A DNA stretch of 64,000 nt. Source: Platerodrilus igneus (Eukaryota > Arthropoda > Insecta > Coleoptera > Lycidae). Below are positions 22,166 to 32,522 of the stretch, piece after piece; the first letter of the stretch is position 1; each line of letters opens with the position of its first letter. Both the position numbers and the translations under genes were made by a program. The stretch covers positions 4,606,501 through 4,670,500 of the forward strand of contig JARFIW010000108.1 of the NCBI GenBank assembly GCA_036346225.1, read 5' to 3'. The notes below the pieces were generated by a model. It saw nothing but the letters and a program-made list of their open reading frames with translations. It did not search any database and was not told the origin of the DNA.

Positions 22166-23487
22166 TTACACATTGATAAGTACATTCTTTTTTATAGCAC
22201 GTATAGAGGTGTGGAAAATGTCAATGTTATTTTGAATAGAGGCATAGTTCATATAAATCTGATGAAGTGGAGAAAATTTTAATACGTTGGTACGGGGTAC
22301 AGGATTATGGAATGTGGAAGGATTGCGAGAAGATAAGCGATGTACTGTAAAAGTAATTTGGTTCAGTAGGTTAGGGCAGTGAAAAGTGAAAAGGATATTA
22401 TAGAGGAAAATCAAGGAATGCAAGAAACGTCTCTTCTCCAAAGAGATAACCCCAAAAGCAGACATAAGAGCTACATTACAATAACCGATAGGCGGGTAAA
22501 ATTTTTTATATTGGAACATTAAAATTTTCAAAAATCTTCTCTGTATACCTTCAATAAGGTGTATATTTATTGCATAGTGCGGACACCATATAACACTGGC
22601 ATACTCCAGCCGGGACCTAATGTAGCATTAAACAACAAGATCATAGTTGACGATTGTCTAAAGCCCACAGAATTTCGATTAATGAATCCTAGCGTATTAG
22701 AAGATGAAAGACTAAGATAGTTTATATGTTCAGCGAAAGTAAGCTTGCAGTCAAAGTAAATTCCAAGATCCTTAACATACTGAGGGCGTTGAAGAACACT
22801 GCCATTGAGAGAATAGTCAAAGTGTAGTGGATTATGAGAGCGTGAAAAGGTCATAACATAACATTTATTGACATTTAATGGTAAGCCGTTTAATCTACAC
22901 CAGTTGCTTAGTCTGTTGAGGTTGGATTGAAGAATCATACAGTGTTTCTGGGAGGTTACTTTAGTAAACAGTTTTAGGTCATCAGCATACAACAGGTAAT
23001 CAATGCTAAAGGAGGCTCTGATATCATTAATGTATATTATAAATAGGAGAGGTCCAAATATGGACCCCTGCGGCACACCGATGTAGCATGGATGTTTTGA
23101 TGAATAACTAAGGTGCTGGATAAATTGTTTACGAGCAGTAAGATAATAAGATATTAAAAGTATTAGATTGTCTGAAAAACCAATCAACTCCAATTTATAG
23201 CGCAAGGTATTATGAGATATACGATCAAAAGCCTTGGAAAAGTCAGTATAAATTATATCCACCTGTGAAAGTTGGTCAATAGATTCTGCTATGAACTGAG
23301 TTATGCGAAATAAATTAGTTGTGGTGGACCAGCTCTTTATAAAGCCATGCTGATTAATAATCAACTTATTATGGACTTGGTTAGCAATGTATGAATGGAG
23401 TATATTTTCTAGGATCTTACAAAAATTACAAATTATGGCAATCGGTCGGTAGTTGTTAATATCATTTCTGTCCCCATTTTTGAACAC
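22166..23487 (-). pseudogene. Jockey/CR1-like ORF2, reverse transcriptase and C-terminus
   Basis: Translation shows 'NNYRPIAII', 'INQHGFI', 'IIYTDFSKAFDRISH' (motif A), 'GVPQGSIFGPLLF' (motif B), 'YLLYADDLKLF' (Y-A-D-D, motif C), and 'NGLPLNVNKCYVMTFSR'. A frame break near 22560 leads to a C-terminal segment with conserved 'R...L..LIFLYN' spacing, ending at about 22166. The RT core is open for 306 codons and its catalytic Asp residues are present, but the frame is broken on both sides (also near 23600). The 'DFSKAFD' and 'GVPQGSI.GPLLF' phrases fit the jockey/CR1 group. Confidence 0.9.
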
Positions 23488-23634
23488 AGGTACAATTCTG
23501 AATAATTTCCAAACTGAGGGGTAAGTTTTGAGTTTTAATACCAGGTTAAACAGAAAGGATAATGGGTCTAGAAGTATGTTCAGACAGTCATGAATAATAA
23601 ATGCCGGTATGTGATCAGGGCCCTAGGTCATATT

Positions 23635-24615
23635 TTACTTTAGGCTTTTGACTGCAGTAGCAATATCATTAGCTGTGATATGATCAACAGAGATGGTATT
23701 GGAATCATGTACCTGATTCAATGTAGGTAAAGTGATATTATTGGGACCAGAATAAGCTGAAGAAAACAAATCAGCAAAAGCATTCGCTACATCGATACCA
23801 CCGAAGCATAAGGTACCAATGTTATGCATGTAAGAAGTATGCACTGATGGCCCTTTTTTACGATGCAAATAAGACCAGAACTTTTTAGACTGCTCTTTAA
23901 TATGCGTCTCAATATTCATAAGAAACGATTTGTAAGCAATAGATATGTCATGCTTAATACTGGTTCTGAGTAATTTGTATTGTTGATGAATTATCGGGTC
24001 GAGAGATGTCTTATAAATTTTCAATAGGGAATATTTGCGCTTAATCTTTTTAATAACTGTAGCTGTAAACCAAGGAGGATAATCCCTTTTAGTAACAGAT
24101 GTTTTAGGAACACATTTGTAGAATATTTTATATAATGAAGATTAGAAATAATCACAGGCAGCATTAATATCTGTGCAAGAGTATAGATCATCCCACTGCA
24201 TGAATGACAAATCAAAATAGATGAGCTGCAGGATAGCTTTACGGAAATTGTAGGTTTGTGTTGTACAAATATCAGGTGGAGCAGAACGTGCAAATTGGAT
24301 TGAAGGCGTTATTATTAGAGATGGATGATATTTGTCCTCAGGAAGCAGAGGGAATTGGACTTTGTGCACTGTGCAGTGTATAGAACAAAGAACAAGATCT
24401 AAAAGACGGCCATGGCTATTCAAGATCTCATTATATTGATGAAGATTATAGAAGCTACAGAGTGAATCCAGGTAAGTTAAAGGGAGAGTTTTCGTGACAG
24501 ATTTAAGTGTGTACTGGGGTATATTAAAATCTCTTAGGAAGAGAATATCAGGACCATAATTACAATCAAGCGAGATTAATACATCAAAAAAGGTTTGATA
24601 TTCAACAGATGACAA
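23635..24615 (-). pseudogene. Jockey/CR1-like ORF2, endonuclease C-terminal half and linker
   Basis: 24615-24142 continues the endonuclease after the mariner insertion: 'PDILFLRDFNIP' corresponds to the GDFN segment, and 'GRLLDLVLCS' to the 'LDL(V/I)L' segment. The expected catalytic 'SDH' reads 'KYHPSL'. 24024-23635 is the connecting region before the reverse transcriptase ('KFWSYLHRKKG', a common phrase in jockey-like ORF2). A frame break lies between the two near 24030-24140. Confidence 0.82.
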
Positions 24616-24633
24616 TACTGGGGGAATATACTA

Positions 24634-26083
24634 GGTTATCATAAAGTAAGGGATATATTTTAAATCATTACAACTTTTTAATAAATTAAGTTAGTAACAT
24701 AAAATAAACGAAATCTAGTTGCTTAATGAATGGGATTTTACCGTATCTATGAGAAACAAAAGCGTTGTCATAACAATTGTTGACACTAGTGTCAAAACGA
24801 AATTATTCAATTTGAAGTTTTATTTTGAAATTAAAACTCAAGTAAACGTTGAGTTCAATCGACTCAACTGTAATAACATGGATTTACAAACAAGAATTGG
24901 TTTAGTTCACTGCTATTATGAATCCGGCAGAAATTACACCGCTGGATCACGAAGATTTCGCACGAGAATGGGTTTGAGAGCGGGACCCTGTCAAATGAAA
25001 GCGTACCGCAATTTGATACAAAAATTTGAAAGAACAGGGTCTGTAACTGACTTACCAAGATCAGGAAGACCAATAATTAGTGATGTCCAAGTTGCAGAGG
25101 TTCTTCATGAAAATCAAGACATAGCCAGAAGCAATTCACTGCAATCAGCAGTGCAAATGCGATATCCAAGCGATTGCAAATGCCGTATACCACGGTTTGG
25201 AAAATTTTACGCAAAATTCTAAACATGTATCCATATAAACTGAAAATGCTGTTTGAATTAAAGGACGCAGATTTGGCTACTAGGTACGATTTTTCTTTGC
25301 AGTAATGGCTCAGATGGAAATTGAACCCGAATGGTTATCCCGTATTTTATGGACAGATGAGGCACATTTTACTCTGAATGGTGGAGTCAATACTCAAAAC
25401 TGTAGAATCTGGTCTGCAGAAAATCCACAACAAATCGTTCAAAAGGTCTTCATGACAAGAAAGTCACCGTTTGGTGCGGTTTTACAGCTGATTTTATTTT
25501 TGGTCCGTATTTCTACGAGGAAATGCAGAATGGACAAGCCGTATCTGTAACTGTAAATGGTGAACGATACTTGCAAATGTTACAAAATTATGTTATTCCA
25601 CAGCTGCAAAACGAGCACTACGGAATTGAAAACATCATTTTATGCAGGATGCCGCACATTTTCGACCAGTCAAAGAATTGTTAACCAACGTTTTCAAGAT
25701 CGCGTGTTAAGCAGACATTTCGTAAATTCATGGCCACCAAGATCACCTGATCTAAACCCAGCGGATTACTGGCTGTGGGGTTATTTAAAAGTTTAGTGTT
25801 TAGAAGACGACCAACCACGCTACAAGAATTAAAAGACAGTATTACGGAGCAAATTGGTACAATTCAACCAGAAATGTTACGAAATGCTGTGTACAATTTG
25901 GAGGTAAGGATGGTGATCTTACAACAACAAAATGGAGGTCATATTGAGCAATTGCCGTAACCTGTTTTGGGCATACTAAATCCCATTTCATAAGCAATTA
26001 GATTTCATTTATTTCTTGTTATTAACTTAATTTGTTAAAAAGTTATCATAATTTAAAATATATCCCTTACTTTATGATAACCC
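24634..26083 (+). mobile_element. mariner/Tc1-type transposon inserted in the LINE endonuclease
   Basis: Inverted ends of about 60 bp: GGTTATCATAAAGTAAGGGA from 24634 and its complement ending near 26082. TA precedes the left end and follows the right end. Removal restores the LINE endonuclease codons V-I-Y-I-P-P. Length 1450 bp is normal for the superfamily. The coding strand is +, opposite to the LINE. Confidence 0.87.
24877..25960 (+). pseudogene. mariner/Tc1-type transposase (DUF4817-type N-terminus), broken
   Basis: ATG at 24877. The N-terminal helix-turn-helix reads 'DLQTRIGLVHCYYESGRN' and 'LIQKFERTGSVTDLPRSGRP', typical of the insect mariner-like proteins with a DUF4817 start. A frameshift near 25150-25215 follows. 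The DDE part has 'SRILWTDEAHFTLNG' (first catalytic D within T-D-E), further shifts at about 25450-25670, then 'FVNSWPPRSPDLNPADYWLWGYLK', where the third residue is the D of 'SPDLNP'-'D(Y)'. The gene ends at about 25960. At least three frame breaks make it inactive. Confidence 0.85.
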
Positions 26084-26463
26084 TATATATATATAACAAA
26101 TAGGTTTAAATGCTTATTGTGAGTAGTAAGTTTTATACCCACAACATCTATAGGTAATTGACTCAAAGGGGTAGAGTCAACTTTTATTCTACAAGTGTTG
26201 AGACTATCATTAGCAGTAATAAGTACCCCACCTCCACGTAAGGTGTTCGTAAGTTCAAAGTTACGATCAGAGCGATACACTACAAACGATTCAGGAAAAC
26301 GTTCACTATTCAATACACTATCCGACAGCCAGGTTTCAGTGAATGCGAATAGTTGTTGATCTTCGCTATTTGCTTGAATGTTATTAAATAAGTCGTGTGT
26401 TTTAGAGTTTAGGCCACGCACATTCTGATAGTTGATAGTTAAGTAGTTAGAATTAAGTTTCAA
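26083..26463 (-). pseudogene. Jockey/CR1-like ORF2, endonuclease N-terminal half
   Basis: Starts near 26463 with 'INYQNVRGLNSK' (the N of the 'QN.RGL..K' catalytic motif), then 'LFAFTETWLSD' (catalytic E of T-E-T-W) and 'VYRSDR' and 'GGGVLI'. It is cut at 26083 by the mariner insertion and continues at 24615. Confidence 0.9.
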
Positions 26464-26490
26464 ATATTGATTGGTAGTAGACCTTGATTG

Positions 26491-27795
26491 CTATTTACCA
26501 ATTACCTTGGACTTAAGTTCACTTAATTTTTGTATGTATACAGGGCACGAGTGATCCCATGCAGCATGATTGAGATTTTTGCTGTGGCTCGTTTTGTCAG
26601 TAGCCTTGTTTTCTGGGGCATTAGCACAGTTTCCGCATTTTAGCACATTTGCATGACAATCCGTGACATTGTGAGGCAGCGAACATCTAGGGCACATTTT
26701 AGGTTTGTTGTAGTTAGATGAAAAATGATTGAAGCCACAACAATTATAGCACCGTTTTAATTCAAGTGCATCAAAAACTGGACAATGATCATATCCAACA
26801 CGGATGAAGCCATTGTTGATAATGTTATTAGAAGAAGCCAGGTCAGTCTGTAACAAACACTGGTAAGTGTTCTTGTTTTTCCTGCAAGGGGCAACATCTA
26901 ATACTTGTATATTTGCTGTTTGGTTCAGTATATCAGTATTTTGTGAAACTATATAATGTTTCAGATCATCAGGCGTATGTTTCTCAGTGAGAGAAGATAT
27001 TCGTAAGCGAGGATTAAATTTAACAGCATCCCTGACAGTAAGCACATCAGACACATTATTGGCGATAAGGCTCTTGAATTTTTTAGCAACAGGTGTGCTA
27101 GGGCACTCAATAGCAAGTCCGCCATTCTTGATGGTTTTTACTTTGTGTATACTAATTTCATTAGTAGCTGGATTTATTTTCTGCAATAGTAAAAATTTAG
27201 TTGCGGCATTACTTAGAGACATATCCTTAGGTTTGACATCACAGTATTTTTAGCTATGGCGGATGCATAATTTAAAGTGGACGAAGATGATGGATCTGAT
27301 CTTATGCTGGAACGAATATTCAGAAGTTTATCATCTAGAACTTTAGAGAGACGAGGTGTAAGTGTGGCTTGGATTGGATCACAAATGATAGGTTGTATCC
27401 CTTAAATCCCCGAGAGATAGGATGATAGGATGAAATTCTATTAAAACTTGTTGGATGTCCTGTATAGCAGTATCCAACTGGAAAAGTTTATTAGATATAT
27501 TGCTCTTTTCCTGCAAGCATACCGGACAATTGAATATTAATACCCTGTCCTTTAAAGGAATAGCCCTAATTTCTGTTGGGCTAACATTAGCACAGATTTT
27601 GCAGATAAATTTAGAGCAAGAATCATATGGATACCCAAAAGTTTCTCCATCAGGTGGTTTAACACTTGTGTTTATTGTTACACTACATTTAAAGCAATAC
27701 ATTATCAAGCATACGGTTGATAAGGACACATATGATGTTAAATTTAATACAGTTATATTCCAAATAAGTAGTTTCTCACATATTTTTGCAACCAC
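26491..27795 (-). pseudogene. Jockey/CR1-like ORF1 (nucleic-acid binding)
   Basis: 27795-27379 encodes an N-terminal Cys-rich domain: 'CFKCSV', then 'CSKFICKICANVSPTEIRAI' and 'FNCPVCLQ', the RING/PHD-like finger found at the start of many insect LINE ORF1 proteins, then a coiled-coil-like stretch. After a frame break at about 27380-27230, 27222-26491 encodes an RRM-like region and three zinc knuckles ('CYNCCGFNHFSSNY...', 'CPRCSLPHNVTDC', 'CGNC...HSCPVY'). The first knuckle has lost its last Cys (Asn-Tyr). ORF1 proteins coat the LINE RNA. Defective by at least one frameshift. Confidence 0.85.
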
Positions 27796-27936
27796 TTAAA
27801 ATAGAAGCACAAAAATTGGCACTTCAGATGCACAGAAACTAGCAGATTAATCTGATACTAAACACAGCTAAGAAAGCAAAATAAAACCACATCAAAATAA
27901 GTAATTATATAGATCACACATTACTTTTCAAATTCT

Positions 27937-28419
27937 TGTTATGGATTACAATCAAAATATGGGCTCTGTGGACAAAATAGATATGCTACTTAGTTCTACA
28001 GAATGTATTAGAAAATCTCTGAAACGGTATAAGAAGCTATTTTTTCACTTAGTTGATTTATCAGTAGTAAATGCGCATGCAATGTTTAGAGTTCAAACAG
28101 GGCAAAATATTTAATTAGGTTCTTTCCAACTGAAACTTACTAGACAGCTAATTACAAAATATCATAAGCAAAAAAGGCAAACAAAGACTGGTCGCCCTTC
28201 TTCTGGAGACATTCCCACCCGTTTATTAGAACGTCATTTTCCTCAACTTGTACCTCCAGTGCCTGGAGGAAAACAGAATGCACAGCGTATATGTTACCGT
28301 TGTAAGCATACTGAAGTTTACCAAAAAAGAAAAGACAGTAGATATTTTTGTCCTAACTGTGACATCGGACTTTGCGTAGTACCCTGTTTTGAACAATTTC
28401 ACACATTAAAAAAGTTTTA
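27937..28419 (+). pseudogene. piggyBac transposase, C-terminal fragment with zinc finger
   Basis: Begins 'VMDYNQNMGSVDKIDMLLSS', the family's 'YN..MGGVD..D' segment with the last catalytic Asp. 'YKKLFFHLVDLSVVNAHAMF' follows, an in-frame TAA at about 28112, then the C-terminal cross-brace zinc finger 'CYRCKHTEVYQKRKDSRYFC' and 'CDIGLCVVPCFEQFH'. It ends 'LKKF' and TAA at 28417-28419, about 160 bp inside the right end of the element. Confidence 0.9.
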
Positions 28420-28659
28420 AAATGTTTAGCGCAATTGATTTTTGTTTACATAATAAAAAATGTAGTATTTATTTGCATTTTTTTTTTGTTTGACAGGTAT
28501 GCTACATCCACATATATACCTTTCTAGGATTTCTTAATTCAGCAATGTTGCAGTTGCATCCTTAATTCAGCAGCGAAAGGGTTAACGCCCAAATAATGTA
28601 ATGACATTTACCGTTGACCAGAACTAAACATTACTATGGCACCAAACAACGAAAAAGTG

Positions 28660-28690
28660 CTTCCCGCCCGGCGGCCGCAAAACTCGCCAA
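28660..28690 (+). repeat. GC-rich CCCGCCCGGCGG motif, also at 9698-9725
   Basis: TTCCCGCCCGGCGGCCGCAA followed by ACTCGCCAA. The same motif stands at 9696-9727 and, inverted, at about 31085-31110, 31210-31240 and 31330-31362. It is conspicuous in AT-rich DNA. The 9.7-kb and 28.7-kb copies lie just outside the two ends of the piggyBac element. Confidence 0.6.
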
Positions 28691-28909
28691 ATCTCATATA
28701 CACATTTTTATTCGAAAATGACACTGTACGTCAACCAACAAGTACAATTTTGAATGAAAAACGAGAAAATTCATTTTTATTTATTCACAGGTTACATATA
28801 CAATATATAATTGGAACAAGTTTTAATACATTACCTAAAATCAGTTTATTCCTGCTTCGTTTATCATCAAATACATCATACCGAAAACGTATTGTAGTTT
28901 AAACAAACT

Positions 28910-29745
28910 AGACATACATATCATTTAAATCGCTGTCCATCTCTGAATCAAAAACTTCTTCCTCTTGTATCTGCGGTTCATTTACATTATACAGCATACC
29001 CGCAGACTCCATGAATTCCATAGTTGGGTCCAACTTTTAGCATCTACACCTATGAACATCAATCGAGCCAAATAACCAAGAAAAAAACATTTCACGCTTC
29101 GGTAATGAGGAACCCTATGCTTGGCATGTCTCTATAATCCTTCAATAGTATTTGTGTGGGCCCCAGTTACCGGATCTTGAAGTGTAACGAATGATTAACT
29201 GTTAAATGTTCGAAATCCATTTGGCCTAAGACATCATAGGAACCCCAACAGTTGCTTATAATGGTGGTACCTGGACAGATCAACGGGCTGAAAGTCTTCC
29301 GATCTCGGCGCTCCACTGGCACCAGAAGATACTCGCCGGACTCTCACTCTACTCCTCGAAACATCCACTGACCTTCGACACGGTGACCTTGAAGATATTT
29401 CCGGCGTCCAAATTTACTCTCATCAATTTCGATGGTTTTTCCAGAACCATCTAAAACAGTTTTGCATAATCAATTGTAATTATGAAAAACTTTACACTAA
29501 TAATTCATTATCACTACCTAAGGCAACTAGGACCAAAACGTCTTAAAAATGAAAACTTACCAATCTGTGTGCTTTGATGACAACATGCCTCAATAACCAC
29601 TTCTCGACAAATGTACTGGTTAACACATGAAGCATCTTGGGTTGGGAGCAGTTTAAGTTTTTGTCTGTAGCGCTCCTCTGGACATAAATATTCATTCTCC
29701 ACACCAATAACTTTCCATTCTTGTAGTAGTCTCTTACGTTTTCCC
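28910..29745 (-). pseudogene. Merlin/IS1595-type transposase with an intron
   Basis: Exon 29745-29561 encodes a Cys-rich lead ending 'CCHQSTQI'. A GTAAGT...TTTTAG intron (29560-29451, 110 bp) is followed in phase by 'DGSGKTIEIDESKFGRRKYL', where the D of 'IDES' is the first catalytic residue of ISXO2-like DDE transposases. Then come 'LVPVERRDRKTF', 'PGTTIISNCWGSYDVLG' (second Asp reads N), 'LTVNHSLHF' and, after a frameshift, 'PVTGAHTNTIEGL', holding the third catalytic E. Several stops and a catalytic Asp-to-Asn change mark it as dead. It decays into an acidic tail before 28910. Confidence 0.8.
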
Positions 29746-29954
29746 GCGTCTCATACTATTGTGCAATCGTTTAGTATAACTTGATTATGCGGCAAATTAC
29801 GCGACATTTATATCAAATACCAAACACGTTTAAAAATGATACAATGGTTACAGTTTAAGCACAAATTAAATAGAACGGATACTCATGTGTTTCTGAACAT
29901 CTCAGGATTCTTGTTGTTTGGGTGGGTCGGCTACACCATAGTTGATTCCAGATT

Positions 29955-30301
29955 TATTCGTCCATCCTATTTCGTTCGTTTGTAGGTAGGGCAAGAAGGA
30001 TGCAGGTATAGGCACACGAAGATAAGGTAAAAGAGAACCTATATCCTAAAAAAGAGAAAAGATGCACCACAACCCAGAGAGATGTTCTTCGCTCGGAGTC
30101 TCGTGGCTAATCGCTAATGGCGTTATATCACACACCGCGCACTTGCGCCATTCACTCCGCACCTGCGCATTCTTTTGCACAAACGCAACAGTCTGGAATG
30201 ACGGAAATTGACAAGTTTATTTGAAAATATTTGTGGGAACTACCTTATAATTTATACTTAATCTAAAGGTGATACATAAGCCGATTTTTGGCATGTAACA
30301 A
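29955..30301 (-). mobile_element. Partial LTR, family A
   Basis: Read on the - strand it begins TGTTACATGCC with the terminal hairpin, then carries the family-A blocks (CTGTTGCGTTTG, TGCGCAGGTGCG, TTCTCTTTTTTAGGATATAGG). It stops at about 29955, so about the last half of the LTR is missing. No flanking duplication visible. Confidence 0.7.
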
Positions 30302-30437
30302 GTCTCATAAGCTTCTTTTGATTCTGGTCTAAATCAAATATATGCCATAAGACAAGTGGTTTTACCACAGATTCTGCACTAGCCAAGGCAACAGAGCTGC
30401 AAGCCATCCTGCAAGAAAGAAGCAGTTATTATTTAAA

Positions 30438-30655
30438 AAACCAATTTCGTGCTTTTTTAACTGAACCTAACTTTAATTAACAAAACTACCACTAAAAACT
30501 ACCTAAACAGCACAATATCAAATTTCGTGTTTTTTAACCTAACCTAACTTTAACTAACAAAACCTCAACTAAAATACAACTAAAACCGTGCAGTATCAAG
30601 TTTGGCACTTTTAAACCCAACCTGTCTTTATTGAACAAAATTTTTGGACATACCT
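30438..30655. repeat. Three tandem copies of an about 80-bp AC-rich repeat
   Basis: Units starting at about 30443, 30520 and 30596 share the order TTTCGTG-TTTTTTAACCTAACC-AACAAAAC-ACTAAAA-GCA.TATCA. The third is partial. Divergence between copies is moderate. Confidence 0.65.
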
Positions 30656-31082
30656 AAGCAGATTCCTGACAATGCCAGTCACGAGATGGCCAAATCGAGA
30701 ACTCTAATGCAATCTGTTTAGAAACTGGGAAAATGACAATATTACATAAATACTGGCACCAATAAGTACCTAACAAAGATATAAATAATGAAGCTTACCT
30801 CAGCCCAAGAAACTCCAATGAAATTCAAAACTCACATTTAAAACTCAGTTCGGAGTCCACATTCAGGATGTTGCTTGTCGATACAATAATTAAAGCCAAA
30901 ATTTTTAATCAGAAAATTTTTGCTATGCAGTCGCAGAACAAATGGTTTTGTCACTTGGAGTACTACAGACGTCCCATCGTAAATTGTCTAACCAGCAGGG
31001 TCGCACTTGCTTAAACCAAACCAATCCTCTTCTGACGTAGTGTAGTAAAAATGGGCAGTCATACATTTGACTGAAAAAAGTT

Positions 31083-31380
31083 TGGATGTTTGGCGAGTGC
31101 CGGGCGGGATGAACTTTTTGTTGTTTGATTACATCGTATTGATCATTTCAATACGTTAGTGGGCGTGGCAATTTCGTGTGGGCGATAATAAAAGCATAGC
31201 ATAATTGGCAGGTTTGGCGGTCCGCCGGACGGGTAGGACATTTTTGACATCCGGGGACATTGCAATGACCATATCTGGCCATCAGTAAACATCGTAATGT
31301 TGTGTGAGCGGTAACTGAAGTGTAGTCTATTTGATGGGTTTGCCAGCCCGCCAGGCGGAATACAGACACAAGCGCTGTCT
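31083..31380 (-). repeat. Diverged tandem repeat, about 125-bp period
   Basis: Three positions (about 31085-31110, 31210-31240, 31330-31362) carry the CCCGCC(C/T)GGCGG-type motif followed by a GCCAAAC-like run, on the - strand, 120-125 bp apart, with matching DNA between. Overlapping open frames reflect the repeat (two similar peptide periods such as 'PGGLANPSNRLHFSYR' and 'SGGPPNLPIMLCFYYR'). Confidence 0.55.
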
Positions 31381-31848
31381 AATACCAATTGATCCTTACT
31401 GTTGGAACAACATTTTAGCTAAAGAAAATCGAATTCTAAGAGTGGCCGATAAAGTAAAAATATGCTTTTAAATTTACGTTTGCTATAATTTCAAGCTGCG
31501 TAGATAGGCGATCAACAATATGTGTTCTTCATTACATCCACGAGTTTGGTTGTTTATATGTTTATCTTTTACCTATACAAGTCCACCTGTTCATGCTCTA
31601 GATTCTTAACTTACACGAAAACTTTATTACGTGTGCGTTGAGTGTGAAATGGTTTTTCCTGAAATTCAGATAGTGTTGAATTTTAAAATGTACTAGTTTT
31701 GTGTTGATAGAATTTTTGCAGTAGAGTACGTGCATTTTAGTAAAAATTGTCGTTTACGTTTAACAACAAAAAATATTTTTCTCCAACGTTTTGTTTAATT
31801 TATGCAACACCGACAATTTTAGCGATCTTTCCAGAAACAAGTGTTCGT

Positions 31849-32522
31849 TGTTACATGCCAAAAATTGGCATTGCACACTTTTTAATTTGTGAGTGAATTC
31901 GCGCCAATATTTTTAAAAAGTAGACTTGTGCATTTCTGTCACTTTGGATAGTTGCGTCGTCGCAAGAGAATGCTCAGACATGGAGTGAGGAAGTAAGTGC
32001 GCAGTTTCCGACATGACGATTTAGCCAACGAAACGTCGAACAGTGAGGTTTATCTGTGTCGTCCCGTTTGTCTTTTCTCTTTTAGGATGTAGGTTTCCTC
32101 CTTACCTTACCTTTGCCCTTATCATGCCCTATCTATCCTTATCGTACCGCTACAAACGAAGAAGAGGGAAGACAAGGAAATCTAGTTTCAACGAGGACAT
32201 AGCTTCACCCACGCCCAAACAACGCCAACGAGATCAATGGAAATCAGCACGGCTCCTGCCGCAAGGATAACCGCAAAATCGTGAAGCGTTCCACATTTTT
32301 AAGTGAGTACATTTTATCTTTTTCCTTAAGGCGCATCGTGTATCACTGTAAACATTTTTGGTATGTGATACAATTTGAGACGCAATTATGATGTAATATC
32401 TTGTTGTGCAATATTGTGTATGTGATTAGTATGTGTTGCAAACTGTTGTAGTGACTCTGAACAAGTGCGCGCGGGATCATAAGAGTCGGTGGGACTATAA
32501 TAGTTGCGCATGTACTATAACA
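31849..32522 (+). repeat. gypsy-2 5' LTR
   Basis: 674 bp. The first 22 bases form a hairpin (ATGCCAAAAATTGGCAT). A pyrimidine-rich TTTTCTCTTTTAGG block lies at about 32072. An ATG at 32237 is followed by a GTGAGT at 32303, mirrored in the 3' LTR and in family B. The 75-codon frame across 32043-32270 is not family-wide. Confidence 0.9.

Larger units (their letters stand above)
22066..27936 (-). mobile_element. Jockey/CR1-like non-LTR retrotransposon with internal mariner insertion
   Basis: TGTTAT at 22060-22065 and 27937-27942 flank it. Its 3' end on the - strand is a (TAAA)n-type tail (TTTATTTATTTA on the + strand from 22066), rather than poly(A). Order on the - strand: 5' region (27796-27936), ORF1 with zinc fingers (27795-26491), ORF2 endonuclease (26463-26083, then 24615-24142), linker, reverse transcriptase (23487-22567) and C-terminal region (to 22166). 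Without the mariner it is 4.4 kb, close to full length. Confidence 0.88.
9749..28581 (+). mobile_element. piggyBac-family transposon, interrupted by three large insertions
   Basis: The left end begins CCCTTTAACTGC directly after TTAA (9745-9748). The right end finishes GCAGCGAAAGGG directly before TTAA (28582-28585). The ends are imperfect inverted repeats (10 of 12 match) flanked by the piggyBac TTAA duplication. Transposase pieces lie in order on the + strand at about 10085-10802, 20810-20972, 21796-22065 and 27937-28419, separated by a 10.0-kb foldback insertion, a solo LTR and a LINE. Removing these leaves roughly 2.1 kb, a normal piggyBac size. Confidence 0.88.

Noticed and set aside
32043..32270. 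A 75-codon protein gene
   Set aside because: Lies fully within the gypsy-2 5' LTR; the matching frame is broken in the 3' LTR and in the solo LTRs.
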